Assembly (NCBI GenBank): GCA_003223555.1
Contig: QHVM01000080.1
Location: forward strand, 1 to 64,000
From: Acidobacteriota bacterium
GTDB taxonomy: Bacteria; Acidobacteriota; Vicinamibacteria; Fen-336
Direction: 5' to 3'
DNA length: 64,000 nucleotides
Positions within the stretch are counted from its first letter, which is position 1; the number at the start of each line of letters is the position of its first letter. The notes beneath the pieces were generated by a model, which saw only the letters and a program-made list of their open reading frames with translations, ran no database searches and had not been told where the DNA came from. The position numbers were made by a program, and so were the translations under genes. Positions 37,027 to 47,679 of this stretch are shown here, in pieces.

Positions 37027-38976
37027 GTGGGCAGACCGCTCACGGTGCTGCTCGTCGAGGACAGCCCGGAGGACGCGCAGCTCATCGTGCAGCAGCTCGA
37101 GAGCTGCGGATGGGACGTCACGTGGGAACGGGTGGACACGCGGGAGGCCATGACCGCGACCCTCGGCCGCTCGACCTTCGACCTCATCGTCTCGGACTAC
37201 CACATGCCCAGTTTCCGGGCCCTGGATGCGATGAAGGTGTGGAAGGAGCGAGGTCTCGACACCCCGTTCGTGGTCGTCACCGGGACCATCGGGGAGGAGC
37301 AGGCGGTGGAGGTGCTGAAGGCGGGCGCCCACGACTTCTTCCTCAAGGACCGGCTCTCCCGACTCTGCTCCGCCGTCGAGCGCGAGCTTCGGGAGGCCGA
37401 GAAGCGCCGGACGCTGGAGCGTACCGAACGCGAGCGCGAGGAGGCGCTCCAGCGCCTGGCCCGGAGCGAGCGCCTCTTCCACGACCTTTTCGAGTCGGCC
37501 CCCGACGCGACCGTGATCGTCGACGGGCAGGGCGTCATCCGGGCGGCGAGCCGACAGGCGGAGAGGCTCTTCGGCTACGACCCGGAGGAGCTGAGCGGGC
37601 AGCCGGTCGAGGTCCTCATCCCATCGGCGGCCCGCTCCGGATTTCGGGAGCTGCGGGAGCAGTTCGTCGAGGCTCCCGCGCCCGTGTTCATGGGCGCGGG
37701 TCGCCAGAATCTGTTCGCCGCGCGCAAGGACGGCGCCACCTTTCCGGTCGAGATCAGCCTCAGCCCGCTGACGACCGAAGCCGACACGGTCATCGCCGCC
37801 GTGCGCGACATGACGGCCCGCCGCCAGCTCGAGGAGCAGCTCCGGCAGGTGCAGAAGATGGAGGCGGTCGGTCGCCTGGCCGGTGGCATCGCCCACGACT
37901 TCAACAACATCCTCGGCGTCATCCTGGGACACTCCCAGATCCTGCTCAGCGGCCTGGCCCCGAACGACCCGCGGCGCCCCCGCGTCGACCAGATCATGTC
38001 GGCCAGCCAGCGCGCCGCGGGACTGACGCGCCAGCTCCTCGCCTTCAGCCGCCGCCAGGTCTTCGAGACGCGGGTGCTGGACCTCAACCAGACCATCGAA
38101 TCGGTGATCAAGATGCTCGGCCGTCTCATCGGCGAGGACGTCGTCCTGACCTTCCGGCCCGACGAGCCGCTGGGCCGGGTCCGGGCCGACCCCACGCAGA
38201 TCGAGCAGGTCCTGATGAACCTCGCCGTCAACGCGCGCGACGCCATGCCCCAGGGCGGCCGCGTGGTCATCGAGACCTCCAACGCGGCCATCGAAGACGA
38301 CTACCGGCATGGCCATGCCGCCGCCGCCGGCCCCTACGTCTGCATCGCGGTCAGCGACACCGGGCACGGCATGACCAAGGACGTGCAGTCGCACATCTTC
38401 GAGCCGTTCTTCACCACGAAAGAGGCCGGCAAGGGCACGGGGTTGGGCCTGTCGACCGTCTACGGGATCGTCAAGCAGAGCGAAGGCCTCATCTACGTCT
38501 ATAGCGAGCCCGGGCACGGCACCACATTCAAGATCTACCTGCCGGCGGTCGAGGGCGAGGTCGAAAGGCCGGCCGAGCCGTCGCCCTCCCGGCGCGGCTC
38601 GGAGACCGTGTTGCTGGTCGAGGACGAGGACGGGCTGAGAGCGCTGATCGGTGAGCTCCTCGAGGAGGACGGCTACCACGTTCTGGCGGCCGAGAACCCG
38701 ACGAAGGCGATCGAAGCCGCCGAAACGTACGAGGGCGTGATCCATCTCCTTCTGACGGACGTGGTGATGCCGCAGATGAGCGGGCGCGACGTGGCCCGCC
38801 GGGTGAAGGAGCGAAGGCCGGACGTGCGGGTGCTCTACATGTCCGGCTACACGGAGGACGCGATCGCCAACCGCGGTGTACTCGAGGCGGGTTCGTCCCT
38901 GATCTCCAAGCCGTTCACCCAGGAAGCGCTCACCCGCAAGCTGCGGGAGCTGCTGGACCCTCCGTCACGCCCGTAG
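37027..38976 (+). CDS. hybrid histidine kinase (REC-PAS-HK-REC)
   Basis: The 649-residue protein starts with a receiver (EDSPEDAQ at 11-18, phospho-Asp57 in LIVSDYHMPS). A coiled linker and a PAS domain follow (FESAPDATVIVDGQGVIRAA). The HisKA segment is AVGRLAGGIAHDFNNILG (phospho-His in AHDFNN) and the HATPase has DTGHGMTKD and GKGTGLGLSTVYG. A second receiver ends the protein (LLLTDVVMPQMSGRD). GTG is the start. It has no membrane segment. Its stop is followed after about 100 bases by korA. It may form a phosphorelay with the adjacent system. Confidence 0.92.
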   Translation: MGRPLTVLLVEDSPEDAQLIVQQLESCGWDVTWERVDTREAMTATLGRSTFDLIVSDYHMPSFRALDAMKVWKERGLDTPFVVVTGTIGEEQAVEVLKAGAHDFFLKDRLSRLCSAVERELREAEKRRTLERTEREREEALQRLARSERLFHDLFESAPDATVIVDGQGVIRAASRQAERLFGYDPEELSGQPVEVLIPSAARSGFRELREQFVEAPAPVFMGAGRQNLFAARKDGATFPVEISLSPLTTEADTVIAAVRDMTARRQLEEQLRQVQKMEAVGRLAGGIAHDFNNILGVILGHSQILLSGLAPNDPRRPRVDQIMSASQRAAGLTRQLLAFSRRQVFETRVLDLNQTIESVIKMLGRLIGEDVVLTFRPDEPLGRVRADPTQIEQVLMNLAVNARDAMPQGGRVVIETSNAAIEDDYRHGHAAAAGPYVCIAVSDTGHGMTKDVQSHIFEPFFTTKEAGKGTGLGLSTVYGIVKQSEGLIYVYSEPGHGTTFKIYLPAVEGEVERPAEPSPSRRGSETVLLVEDEDGLRALIGELLEEDGYHVLAAENPTKAIEAAETYEGVIHLLLTDVVMPQMSGRDVARRVKERRPDVRVLYMSGYTEDAIANRGVLEAGSSLISKPFTQEALTRKLRELLDPPSRP

Positions 38977-39011
38977 TGGCCCCGGAAAAAAGGGGGGCCG
39001 CCCGCCGGTGT

Positions 39012-39017
39012 TATACT
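39012..39017 (+). promoter_or_regulatory. possible -10 box before korA
   Basis: TATACT stands out in GC-rich sequence 64 bases before the korA ATG, but the expected -35 position (38989-38994) is not TTGACA-like. It is therefore only a weak candidate, possibly activator-dependent. Confidence 0.3.
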
Positions 39018-39080
39018 TACCCCTTGCCAGTCGGTTACGGGGGCGAAGCATTGTCCCCGCTGGCGGAGGACCAAGGCCCC

Positions 39081-40933
<1,853 letters not shown>

Positions 40934-40937
<4 letters not shown>

Positions 40938-41953
40938 CCACCACGCTGCCCGTCTACTCGAAGAAGGACTTCCAGACCGACCAGGAAGTGCGCTGGTGCC
41001 CGGGCTGCGGGGACTACGCGATCCTCTCCGCGGTGCAGTCGGTCTTCCCGGAGCTGGGGATCCCGAAAGAGAAGTTCGTGGTCGTCTCGGGCATCGGCTG
41101 CTCGAGCCGGTTCCCGTACTACATGAACACCTACGGCTTCCACACCATCCACGGCCGCGCCCCCGCGGTGGCGACCGGACTCAAGATCACCCGGCCCGAC
41201 CTCGAGGTGTGGGTGGCGACCGGCGACGGGGACGCGCTGTCGATCGGCGGCAACCACACCATCCACATGATGCGGCGCAACGTGGGCCTGAAGGTGCTCC
41301 TCTTCAACAACAAGATCTACGGACTCACCAAGGGGCAGTACTCGCCGACCTCGGAGATGGGCAAGAAGGCCAAGTCCACCCCCTACGGATCGGTCGACCG
41401 TCCCTTCAACCCGCTCTCGCTCGCCCTGGGAGCCGAGGCCACCTTCGTCGCCCGCTCGGTCGACGTCTTCCAGCCCCACCTGAAGGCGACGCTCAAGCGC
41501 GCCGCCGCGCACCAGGGCACCGCGTTCATCGAGATCCTCCAGAACTGCAACATCTTCAACGACGGGGCCTGGGAGAACCTCACCGAGAGGGACGTGCGCG
41601 ACGACCACACGATCGCCGTCGAGCACGGCCAGCCGCTGGTGTTCGGCAAGAACAAGGACAAGGGCATCCGGATGAAGGGCATCGAGCTGGAGGTGGTCGC
41701 CCTCGGCGGCGGCATCGGCGAGAAGGACCTCATCGTGCACGACGAGCGCCATCCCAACCCGGCCTACGCCTTCCTGCTCTCCCGCATGGACGGCACGCCG
41801 GGGTTCCCGACTCCCCTCGGCGTGCTGCGCGCGGTGGACGCGCCGCGCTACGAGGCGGGGATCAACGATCAACTGCGTCAGGCGGTGGAGAAGAAGGGCC
41901 GCGGCGACCTCGCCCAGCTGCTGCAGGCAGGCGACACCTGGCAAGTGCGGTAG
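40934..41953 (+). CDS. korB: 2-oxoglutarate:ferredoxin oxidoreductase, beta subunit
   Basis: The 339-residue thiamine-diphosphate-binding beta subunit carries WCPGCGDYAIL (Cys near 22 and 25), GIGCSSRFPYYMN, and the ThDP/Mg motif GDGDALSIGGNH plus NNKIYGLTKGQYSPTSEMG. The two Cys of CPGC and Cys in GIGCSS, with a later Cys, bind the single 4Fe-4S cluster. No separate ferredoxin or delta subunit follows, consistent with KorAB. The ATGA overlap with korA couples the two. Confidence 0.94.
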
Positions 41954-41961
41954 CGCGAGAG

Positions 41962-42432
41962 CTGCTGAGCACGCCGCGGGACCTGGCCCTCATCGTCCTG
42001 CGGACCGTGGTCGTTTACGTCTCCATCCTCCTCGGCTTCCGGCTGATCGGCAAGCGCGAGGTGGGCCAGCTCGCGCCCTTCGACCTCGCGCTCATGCTCC
42101 TGATCGCCAACGCGGTCCAGAACGCGATGGTCGGACCCGACAGCTCGCTCCTCGGCGGCCTGACCGCGGCCTTCGTCCTGCTCACCGTCAACTACGTCCT
42201 GGGCCGGGTGGCCGTCCGCAGCCGCAAGGTCGAGCGGCTCCTGCGCGGCCGGGCCCGCATCCTCGTCAACCGCGGCCACGTCTACGAGGAGAACCTCCGG
42301 GCGGAGGGCATCACCCACGAGGACCTGCTCCAGGCGATCCGCGAAGGCGGCTGCACGACCCTCGAGGACTGCCGCCTCGTCGTGCTGGAGGTCGACGGCC
42401 GGATCTCGGTCCTGGAGAAAAAGAGCCCTTGA
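41962..42432 (+). CDS. DUF421/YetF-family membrane protein
   Basis: About 156 residues in frame with conserved DUF421 features: FRLIGKREVGQLAPFDLALM, then LLIANAVQNAMVG. Three transmembrane helices lie near 12-32, 40-58 and 62-82. The C-terminal cytoplasmic part has RILVNRGHVYEENLRAEGIT. There is no ATG, GTG or TTG at the expected start. Homology supports a start near CTG at 41962, while the first standard codon is GTG at 42007, inside the first helix. The gene lies 8 bases after korB and is probably cotranscribed. Its stop overlaps the -35 box of the downstream RNA promoter. Confidence 0.82.
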   Translation: MLSTPRDLALIVLRTVVVYVSILLGFRLIGKREVGQLAPFDLALMLLIANAVQNAMVGPDSSLLGGLTAAFVLLTVNYVLGRVAVRSRKVERLLRGRARILVNRGHVYEENLRAEGITHEDLLQAIREGGCTTLEDCRLVVLEVDGRISVLEKKSP

Positions 42433-42459
42433 CAGCATGCCGGCGCGGCGCGATATTTT
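42429..42459 (+). promoter_or_regulatory. strong sigma70-type promoter of the structured RNA
   Basis: A perfect TTGACA (42429-42434) is followed after 17 bases by GATATT (42452-42457), or after 19 bases by TATTTT (42454-42459). It sits at the stop codon of the DUF421 gene and points at the structured region. The predicted start is near 42464-42467. Confidence 0.65.
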
Positions 42460-42524
42460 AAGAGCAGGGTTCGCCCGGACGGGAGCCCGGCAAAAAGAGC
42501 CGTTCGCAGCGAACGGAGGTGCCT

Positions 42525-42566
42525 ATGGCGTGCGAGGGCAGTCCACCGGGCTGCGTAGGGGCTTGA
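42525..42566 (+). CDS. 13-codon reading frame inside the structured RNA
   Basis: An ATG at 42525 has an ideal ribosome binding site (GGAGG, 5 bases upstream) and opens a 13-residue frame, MACEGSPPGCVGA, before TGA. It has two cysteines seven residues apart. Such a frame could be a leader peptide or a small secreted precursor, or simply chance within an RNA gene. Nothing else in the sequence supports translation. Confidence 0.3.
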   Translation: MACEGSPPGCVGA

Positions 42567-42644
42567 AGGCCCCGTCGGACACGAGACAAAAACGATAGCG
42601 CCCCTCGCGGGGCGCGGGGGGCTTGGATGCCCCCGAGCAAACCT

Positions 42645-42674
42645 GGGCCCGGGACTCTTCCCGGGCCCTTTTTT
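42645..42674 (+). terminator. perfect intrinsic terminator
   Basis: A 10-bp perfect GC-rich stem (42645-42654 with 42659-42668) with loop CTCT is followed by six T residues (42669-42674). It works for the plus strand and ends the structured RNA and any read-through from korAB-DUF421. Confidence 0.92.
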
Positions 42675-42694
42675 GATTGGATGGGCGTTCCCCG

Positions 42695-44308
42695 TCATCT
42701 GCCGAGCAGCGGGAGCATGATCCGCAGCGGTCCCTCTTCGGTCTGCAGGAGCACATCGGTGGACTCGATGGCGGTCACGGACCCATCGGCCAGCCTGTCT
42801 CCCGTCCGGTAAGCATAGAGCGCTCCCGCCGGCGAGTAGACGAGCGCCGTCCAGCGGCCGCCCGTGGCGACGAGGCCGGCCAGCTCGAACTCCTGCACCG
42901 TCATCTCCTCCGGCCGCAGGTGGAGCCGCCGCGGCGCGGCCGGCGGTCCGAGCGGGGGAACGGCATCGGCGCCGCCCGACGAACCCACCGCATCCAGCAC
43001 CGCGCCGCGCAGGTCGGCCGCCGGCACGTCGCGGGCCCAGACGCTGATCCGGCCCGGGACGTCGCGCGGCGCGGCCGCGAGGGACGGGTCCGCCTCGGCC
43101 AGCGCGGCCAGCACGTCGCGCACCTCGGCCCGCTTGACGGCCAGGCTCGCCTTCGGCGCGTCCGCCCCGAGCGCAGGCCCGGCGGTGGCGGCGCGCGCGC
43201 GAGAGACCCTGCGTAGCGGTCCGGGGGAGATCTTCATCCCGCCCTTCTGGAGCAGCGACAGCGCCTCGTCCAGCTCGACCGCGGGGAAGTCCAGGCTGAG
43301 CCGCCCGGAGACGTCCGCGTCCACCAGGAACGCTTCCCCCGTGAGCTGGTAGAGCACGCCGAACACGTCCGCCCAGGCGACGTCTCGCAGCCGCAGGTCG
43401 AGGCTGCCCCGTCGCGGGCGGCGCACGAAGGGAGCGCGCAGGACCGCCGCGCCCGACGGATCGCGATCGGAGCGGCACTGCTCCGCGCTGAAGGGCTGCT
43501 GGGTGGGCAGCGGGATCTCGGCGTCGAGGCCGACGACCGGGCTCCGCCCCCGGACCTCGAAGCGGTAGCAGGTGCCCTGGCGGGCCAGCAGCACCTGGGA
43601 GACGCGGAAGAAGCCGCGCTCGAGCCGGCGCTCGAAGCCCCGCAGCGTCGCCTCGCCGACCGCCAGCCCGCGGAGGAAGAACTCGTCGCCCGCCGTGGCC
43701 TGGCTGAGCACCATCGGACGCCCCCGCACGACCGCCGCCGCCTCGGAGAGGAACAGGCGCGGGTTGCGGCGGTTGCGCCGGAGCGTGTCGATGGTGTCCG
43801 CCTTGGCGAGCGACATCGCTTGATCGCGCAGGTAGGCGTCGGCCTGCGGCCGCGGCACGCCGGCGAGCTGGGCGCGCACGCCCTCGGGAGGCCCAGGAAG
43901 GGGCGCGGCCTCGGGGCGGTACGGCAGGCGCAGGACGGACACCAGGTGGACGGCGTCGCCCGGCGCGGGCGACAGGGTGAGGCTCTCCACGTCGATGAGC
44001 CGCGGGGAGAGCGCGACCTGGCGGAAGAAGCGGTCGACCTCGTCGTAGCCGCCGACGCCGCTCAGGTCCACCACCACGTCCGCCCACGCGCTGCGCGAAT
44101 CGAACGGGGGCCGGGGCTGCACCTCCAGCGACTCGAGGCCGGTGGACTGGGCCAGGTCGAGGACCAGGGCGCGGTCGGCGGGCGGGTTGGGGCCGTCGGG
44201 CAGGATCCGGCGCAGCGTCTCCAGCCGGCGGTCGAGCAGCAGCCGCTCCTCGGGGAAGGGATGAGCGCCGAGGACCGCCAGCAGGACGAGGAAGGCCCGG
44301 GGGCGAAT
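42695..44308 (-). CDS. orphan PilO / secretin-N / PilP-like fusion protein
   Basis: Up to 537 residues. The N-terminal part reads as a hydrophobic helix (RAFLVLLAVLGA) and a PilO-like domain (LETLRRILPDG, then GYDEVDRFFRQVALSPRLID). The middle has a secretin short N-domain (VLYQLTGEAFLVDADVSGRL). The end is PilP-like (FELAGLVATGGRWTALVYSP). Type IV pilus alignment proteins are normally separate (PilM-N-O-P-Q); here PilM, PilN and PilQ are absent. The PilO homology extends upstream of the first standard start (GTG at 44122) to an ATT at 44308, one base after the RRM stop. The start is therefore uncertain. Confidence 0.6.
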   Translation of the reverse strand: MRPRAFLVLLAVLGAHPFPEERLLLDRRLETLRRILPDGPNPPADRALVLDLAQSTGLESLEVQPRPPFDSRSAWADVVVDLSGVGGYDEVDRFFRQVALSPRLIDVESLTLSPAPGDAVHLVSVLRLPYRPEAAPLPGPPEGVRAQLAGVPRPQADAYLRDQAMSLAKADTIDTLRRNRRNPRLFLSEAAAVVRGRPMVLSQATAGDEFFLRGLAVGEATLRGFERRLERGFFRVSQVLLARQGTCYRFEVRGRSPVVGLDAEIPLPTQQPFSAEQCRSDRDPSGAAVLRAPFVRRPRRGSLDLRLRDVAWADVFGVLYQLTGEAFLVDADVSGRLSLDFPAVELDEALSLLQKGGMKISPGPLRRVSRARAATAGPALGADAPKASLAVKRAEVRDVLAALAEADPSLAAAPRDVPGRISVWARDVPAADLRGAVLDAVGSSGGADAVPPLGPPAAPRRLHLRPEEMTVQEFELAGLVATGGRWTALVYSPAGALYAYRTGDRLADGSVTAIESTDVLLQTEEGPLRIMLPLLGR

Positions 44309-44309
44309 C

Positions 44310-44762
44310 CTAGTCGAAGCCGCGCTTCCGGCGACGGATGTTGCGCCGGCTGCCCTTGCTCTTGAAGGGCCGGCCGCGGTCGTCCATCGGCGTGAACTCG
44401 CTGAAGCTGGGGGCGCTGTAGCCGGGGCCGGGCGGGCGATACCCGCCGGGCCGGAACGACGGGCCGCCCATGCCCGGCGCGCGCGGGGGCCGGTTCTCGG
44501 CCTCGTTGACGCGCAGGGGCCGGCCCTTGAGGTCCCGGCCGTTCATCATGCTGATGGACTTCTCGGCCGCCTCGTCGCTGTCGAACTCGACGAAGGCGAA
44601 GCCGCGGGGACGTCCGGTCTCGCGGTCGGTGGGCACCTTGGCGTCCACGACCTTGCCGGCGGCGCTGAATGCCTGGATGAGCTCCTCGCGGGTGACGTCG
44701 AAGCTCAGGTTGCCGACGAACACCTTGTTCGAAATGGCCGCTTCTCCTCTGGACGATGCCAC
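44310..44762 (-). CDS. RRM-domain RNA-binding protein
   Basis: One RRM fills the N-terminal half: RNP2 KVFVGNLSFD and RNP1 RGFAFVEFDS are intact. A Gly/Pro-rich tail and a basic end (RRNIRRRKRGFD) follow. It is probably a cold-inducible-type RNA chaperone. The start is unclear. A GTG at 44762 gives 150 residues. In typical relatives the protein begins at M-S-N-K, which here is an ATT at 44735 with AGGAG 8 bases before it. An AUU start is thus possible. The upstream extension to 44858 is basic and unconserved-looking. Confidence 0.88.
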   Translation of the reverse strand: MASSRGEAAISNKVFVGNLSFDVTREELIQAFSAAGKVVDAKVPTDRETGRPRGFAFVEFDSDEAAEKSISMMNGRDLKGRPLRVNEAENRPPRAPGMGGPSFRPGGYRPPGPGYSAPSFSEFTPMDDRGRPFKSKGSRRNIRRRKRGFD

Positions 44763-44934
44763 GCGCCGCCCGTTGCCGCCTCGCGGCGACCGACGAAGCG
44801 TCCTCCGGGGCGCGGCGGCCGGGGACGTGCGACTGTAGCAGAAACCCGATCTAGCCAACAGGCGCTTCTGAGGGTCACCTTAGCACGCATGCCGGCGGGG
44901 TGGGGCGGCAGCGCCACATTATGCGGTCCCGCGG

Positions 44935-47661
44935 CTAGGCCTCCAGCAGCTCTTCGCGCAGGAGCGGCCGGCCGCCGAGCGAGGCGTAGAAGCCGAAGCC
45001 GGCCAGGGCCAGCACCATCAGCACGACCGAGAGCGACGTCCCCGCGTACCAGGCGGAGAAATCGCGGGTCAGCGGGCTCAAGCGCAGCAGGCTCTGGACG
45101 AGCGTCTGGGCGACGACCGCCAGGAGGCCGAAGCGCGCGAGCACCAGGACCGTGGCCATCCAAACGGACATGGAGAGCGGCACCGAGATCCACGGATGCT
45201 CGGTGATGGCGAGGGTCGGGACGCTGAAGGCGACGATGAAGACCGCTCCCGCCAGCCATTCCCTCCGGAAGAACACCCGAAGGAGGAAGAGGAGGAACGT
45301 CATGCCCAGTGCCACGAGCATGGCCTGCGGCAGCAGGCCCAGCGCCTCGGCCAACAGGTACCGGACGCCCATGAGCATCCTCAGGTCGGTGGGCTCCGGC
45401 AGGCCCGGGGCGAGGCCGAGCTGCCGGTAGAGAATCTCGGGGCCGACCACGGACACGAGCTCGATCGTCACCCCCAGGAGGGCGCCGAGCAGCAGGTCGC
45501 GCCCGACGAGGGGATCCCGGAAGCTTCCCGCGAGCGCCCGGCTCCAGGAGATGAGGGCGCCCGGCCAGCGCCGGCGCACATAGGGCTCGATGGCCAGGTA
45601 GAGCAGCCAGAGAAGGACGGCAAAGGAGAAGGCCCAGCCGAGGCCGATGACGAACAGGCCCAGCTCGGAGAGGCCGGTCACGTGATCGGTGCCGAGGAGC
45701 CAGCTGAGCAGCACGACCCCGATCACGAAGAGCGCGAGGCGAGCCGCTCCCCGCCGGTCCCCCCGGCCCAGGCGCAGGTTCCTCCTCGCCACGGCCACTC
45801 CGCCCGCGAGCAGGCAGAGAAGCAGCACGGTGAGAAAGACCTGCTCCAGCTGCTGGCCGGGCCTGGCTTCGGAGGGCTGCATCCGCCAGGGGCGCGTCCA
45901 GGGACCGACGAGGACGAACGAGACGGGCCGGCCGCGGTAGGCGGCCGCTTCCACGTGGATGGGATCGTCGGGCCGTTCCGGGTTGGCGCCCTCCCAGGCC
46001 GCCCGCGCGTCGGCGAAGCCCGACGGCGTCCAGCGCGGGGGCACGGACCGGAACCGGCTCGCATCGAGCCCGGCGGCGGTGAAGAGCGCGTTCCAGTCGG
46101 GCTCGGCCGGTCCTTCCGGCGGATCGTCCACCTGCGGGGGCGTGACCTGGAGGAGGACGAGGCGGCCGACGGTGTCCAGCTTCAGGCCCACCATGCCCGA
46201 GGTCGAGGGAGGTGGGTCGTCGAACGTCACCACGCCCCCCGCGAGGCCGGGCGAGAAATAGTCGGAGGTCGACAGCTCGCGCGGGCTCTCCCGGTACCAG
46301 TAGAGGAGAGGCGGCGGCTTGAGGGTGGACAGCGGATGCCATCGCGACGGCGAGCGGTCGCGGGCACGGAGGTACAGCAGGGACTCGCCGTCCACCTCGA
46401 ATCCGTGGGCGCGACCGCGGGGAGCGGCGGCGTAGCCCAGATGCCGGACCAGCGCGCGGGCCTTGTCGGCCAGCGTCTCGGGAGAGTGCTCGACCGGCAC
46501 CTGCCCGAGCACGGAGACCTGCGCGCCGAAGACGAGGACCAGGACGAGCATCGCCGTCGCACCGCCGAAGGCGGCGAGGGCGAGCGCCGGGGGCAGCCCC
46601 TCGCTCTCCCCGGCCGCGGCCACCATCTCCGGCGAAGGCGTCTCCCCGGCCGCCAGCGCTTCGGCGAGCGGGTTGCCGCCCGGCAGCGCCGCGGCCACCG
46701 CGAGGGCCGACGCGGGCCGTCGTGACGGCTGGACCTCCAGGCAGCGCAGGATCACCCGTTCCACCAGCGGGTCCAGCTCCACGATGCTCGAAGGGCTGAC
46801 CGGGGTCGAGCTCTCGCGCTCCGCGAGAAGCTCGGGCAGCGTGCGGGAGCGGAACGCCGAACGCCCGGTGAACAGCTCGTAGAGGATCAGGCCCAGCGAG
46901 TAGACGTCGCTGCGCACCGAGACCTCCTTGCCCGCCAGCTGCTCGGGAGCCATGTAGGCGGGCGTGCCTTCGCGGACGTTGCCGGCGTTGAAGTCCTCGG
47001 CCAGGCCGGCCAGGCCGAAGTCGGTGACGCGCGCCACCCCGCGCTCGTCGAGAAGGACGTTGCCCGGCTTCAGGTCGCGGTGGAGGACGCCCTGGCCGTG
47101 AGCGGCGGCGAGGCCGGCGCAGATCTGCCGCGAGATCTGCACCGCTTTGTCGGGCGGCAGGCGGCCGATGCGCCGCAGCAGGTCGGCCAGGTCCTCGCCG
47201 TGGACGTACTCCATGGAGATGAAGTGCTCGCCCTCCACCTCGCCCACGTCGTAGACGCGGCAGACGTTGGGGTGAGAGACCTGACGGGCGATCCGCACCT
47301 CGTTGAGCAGCCGGACCAGCCGGGCCGGGTCGGCGGCCAGGCGCTTGGGCAGGAACTTGAGGGCGACCGTCTGCCCGAGCTTCAGGTCGTCGGCACGGTA
47401 CACCTCGCCCATCCCGCCCTTGCCGAGCAGCTCCACGATGCGGTAGCGCGCGCCGAGCATCGTCCCGGCCAGGAAGCGGCCGTGGTTGATGAAGTCGAGG
47501 TCGAGGTCGCGGTCGCGGTCCGACGAGGACGGCGCCCGCGGTCCGGCCGGAAGGGGGCGTTCCAGGGTGGCGCCGTCCGAGACGTCCACCGGCGTCCCGC
47601 ACGAGGCGCAGAAGCGTCCGCCGGGCGCGATCTCGTGCGCGCACGCCGCGCAGGTGGGCAT
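44935..47661 (-). CDS. zinc-ribbon Ser/Thr protein kinase with membrane domain
   Basis: The 908-residue protein begins with a zinc ribbon (CAACAHEIAPGGRFCASCG, 4-22). A Hanks-type kinase follows (about 70-335): GKGGMGEVYRADD, VALKFL, HRDLKPGNVLL, DFGLAG and APEQ are all intact, so it should be active. A first transmembrane helix lies near 365-385. A periplasmic region of about 230 residues follows, then six or more helices resembling a membrane metal-independent module (about 620-895). The cytoplasmic kinase is thus tied to an extracytoplasmic sensor. It sits next to the phosphofructokinase gene (18-base gap), same strand. No transmembrane partner is known. Confidence 0.9.
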   Translation of the reverse strand: MPTCAACAHEIAPGGRFCASCGTPVDVSDGATLERPLPAGPRAPSSSDRDRDLDLDFINHGRFLAGTMLGARYRIVELLGKGGMGEVYRADDLKLGQTVALKFLPKRLAADPARLVRLLNEVRIARQVSHPNVCRVYDVGEVEGEHFISMEYVHGEDLADLLRRIGRLPPDKAVQISRQICAGLAAAHGQGVLHRDLKPGNVLLDERGVARVTDFGLAGLAEDFNAGNVREGTPAYMAPEQLAGKEVSVRSDVYSLGLILYELFTGRSAFRSRTLPELLAERESSTPVSPSSIVELDPLVERVILRCLEVQPSRRPASALAVAAALPGGNPLAEALAAGETPSPEMVAAAGESEGLPPALALAAFGGATAMLVLVLVFGAQVSVLGQVPVEHSPETLADKARALVRHLGYAAAPRGRAHGFEVDGESLLYLRARDRSPSRWHPLSTLKPPPLLYWYRESPRELSTSDYFSPGLAGGVVTFDDPPPSTSGMVGLKLDTVGRLVLLQVTPPQVDDPPEGPAEPDWNALFTAAGLDASRFRSVPPRWTPSGFADARAAWEGANPERPDDPIHVEAAAYRGRPVSFVLVGPWTRPWRMQPSEARPGQQLEQVFLTVLLLCLLAGGVAVARRNLRLGRGDRRGAARLALFVIGVVLLSWLLGTDHVTGLSELGLFVIGLGWAFSFAVLLWLLYLAIEPYVRRRWPGALISWSRALAGSFRDPLVGRDLLLGALLGVTIELVSVVGPEILYRQLGLAPGLPEPTDLRMLMGVRYLLAEALGLLPQAMLVALGMTFLLFLLRVFFRREWLAGAVFIVAFSVPTLAITEHPWISVPLSMSVWMATVLVLARFGLLAVVAQTLVQSLLRLSPLTRDFSAWYAGTSLSVVLMVLALAGFGFYASLGGRPLLREELLEA

Positions 47662-47679
47662 GGGGCAGCGCCGCCGATT

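Larger units (their letters stand above)
42465..42674 (+). ncRNA. structured small RNA of unrecognised family
   Basis: About 210 bases contain at least five stable hairpins: 42501-42516 (CGTTCGC/GCGAACG core), a GCAG/CTGC stem near 42537-42555, GGGGC/GCCCC near 42557-42572, GCGCCCC/GGGGCGC (42598-42615), GGGGGC/GCCCCC (42616-42634), and the terminator. The consensus promoter, dense stems and intrinsic terminator fit an independently expressed RNA. SRP RNA, tmRNA and RNase P signatures were not found; a 6S-like RNA is possible but unproven. Confidence 0.6.

Noticed and set aside
42465-42674. Identification of the structured RNA as 6S, SRP or tmRNA
   Set aside because: The SRP apical GGAAGCAGC motif, tmRNA ends and RNase P core were not found, and the 6S bubble could not be demonstrated by eye. 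Left as unrecognised.
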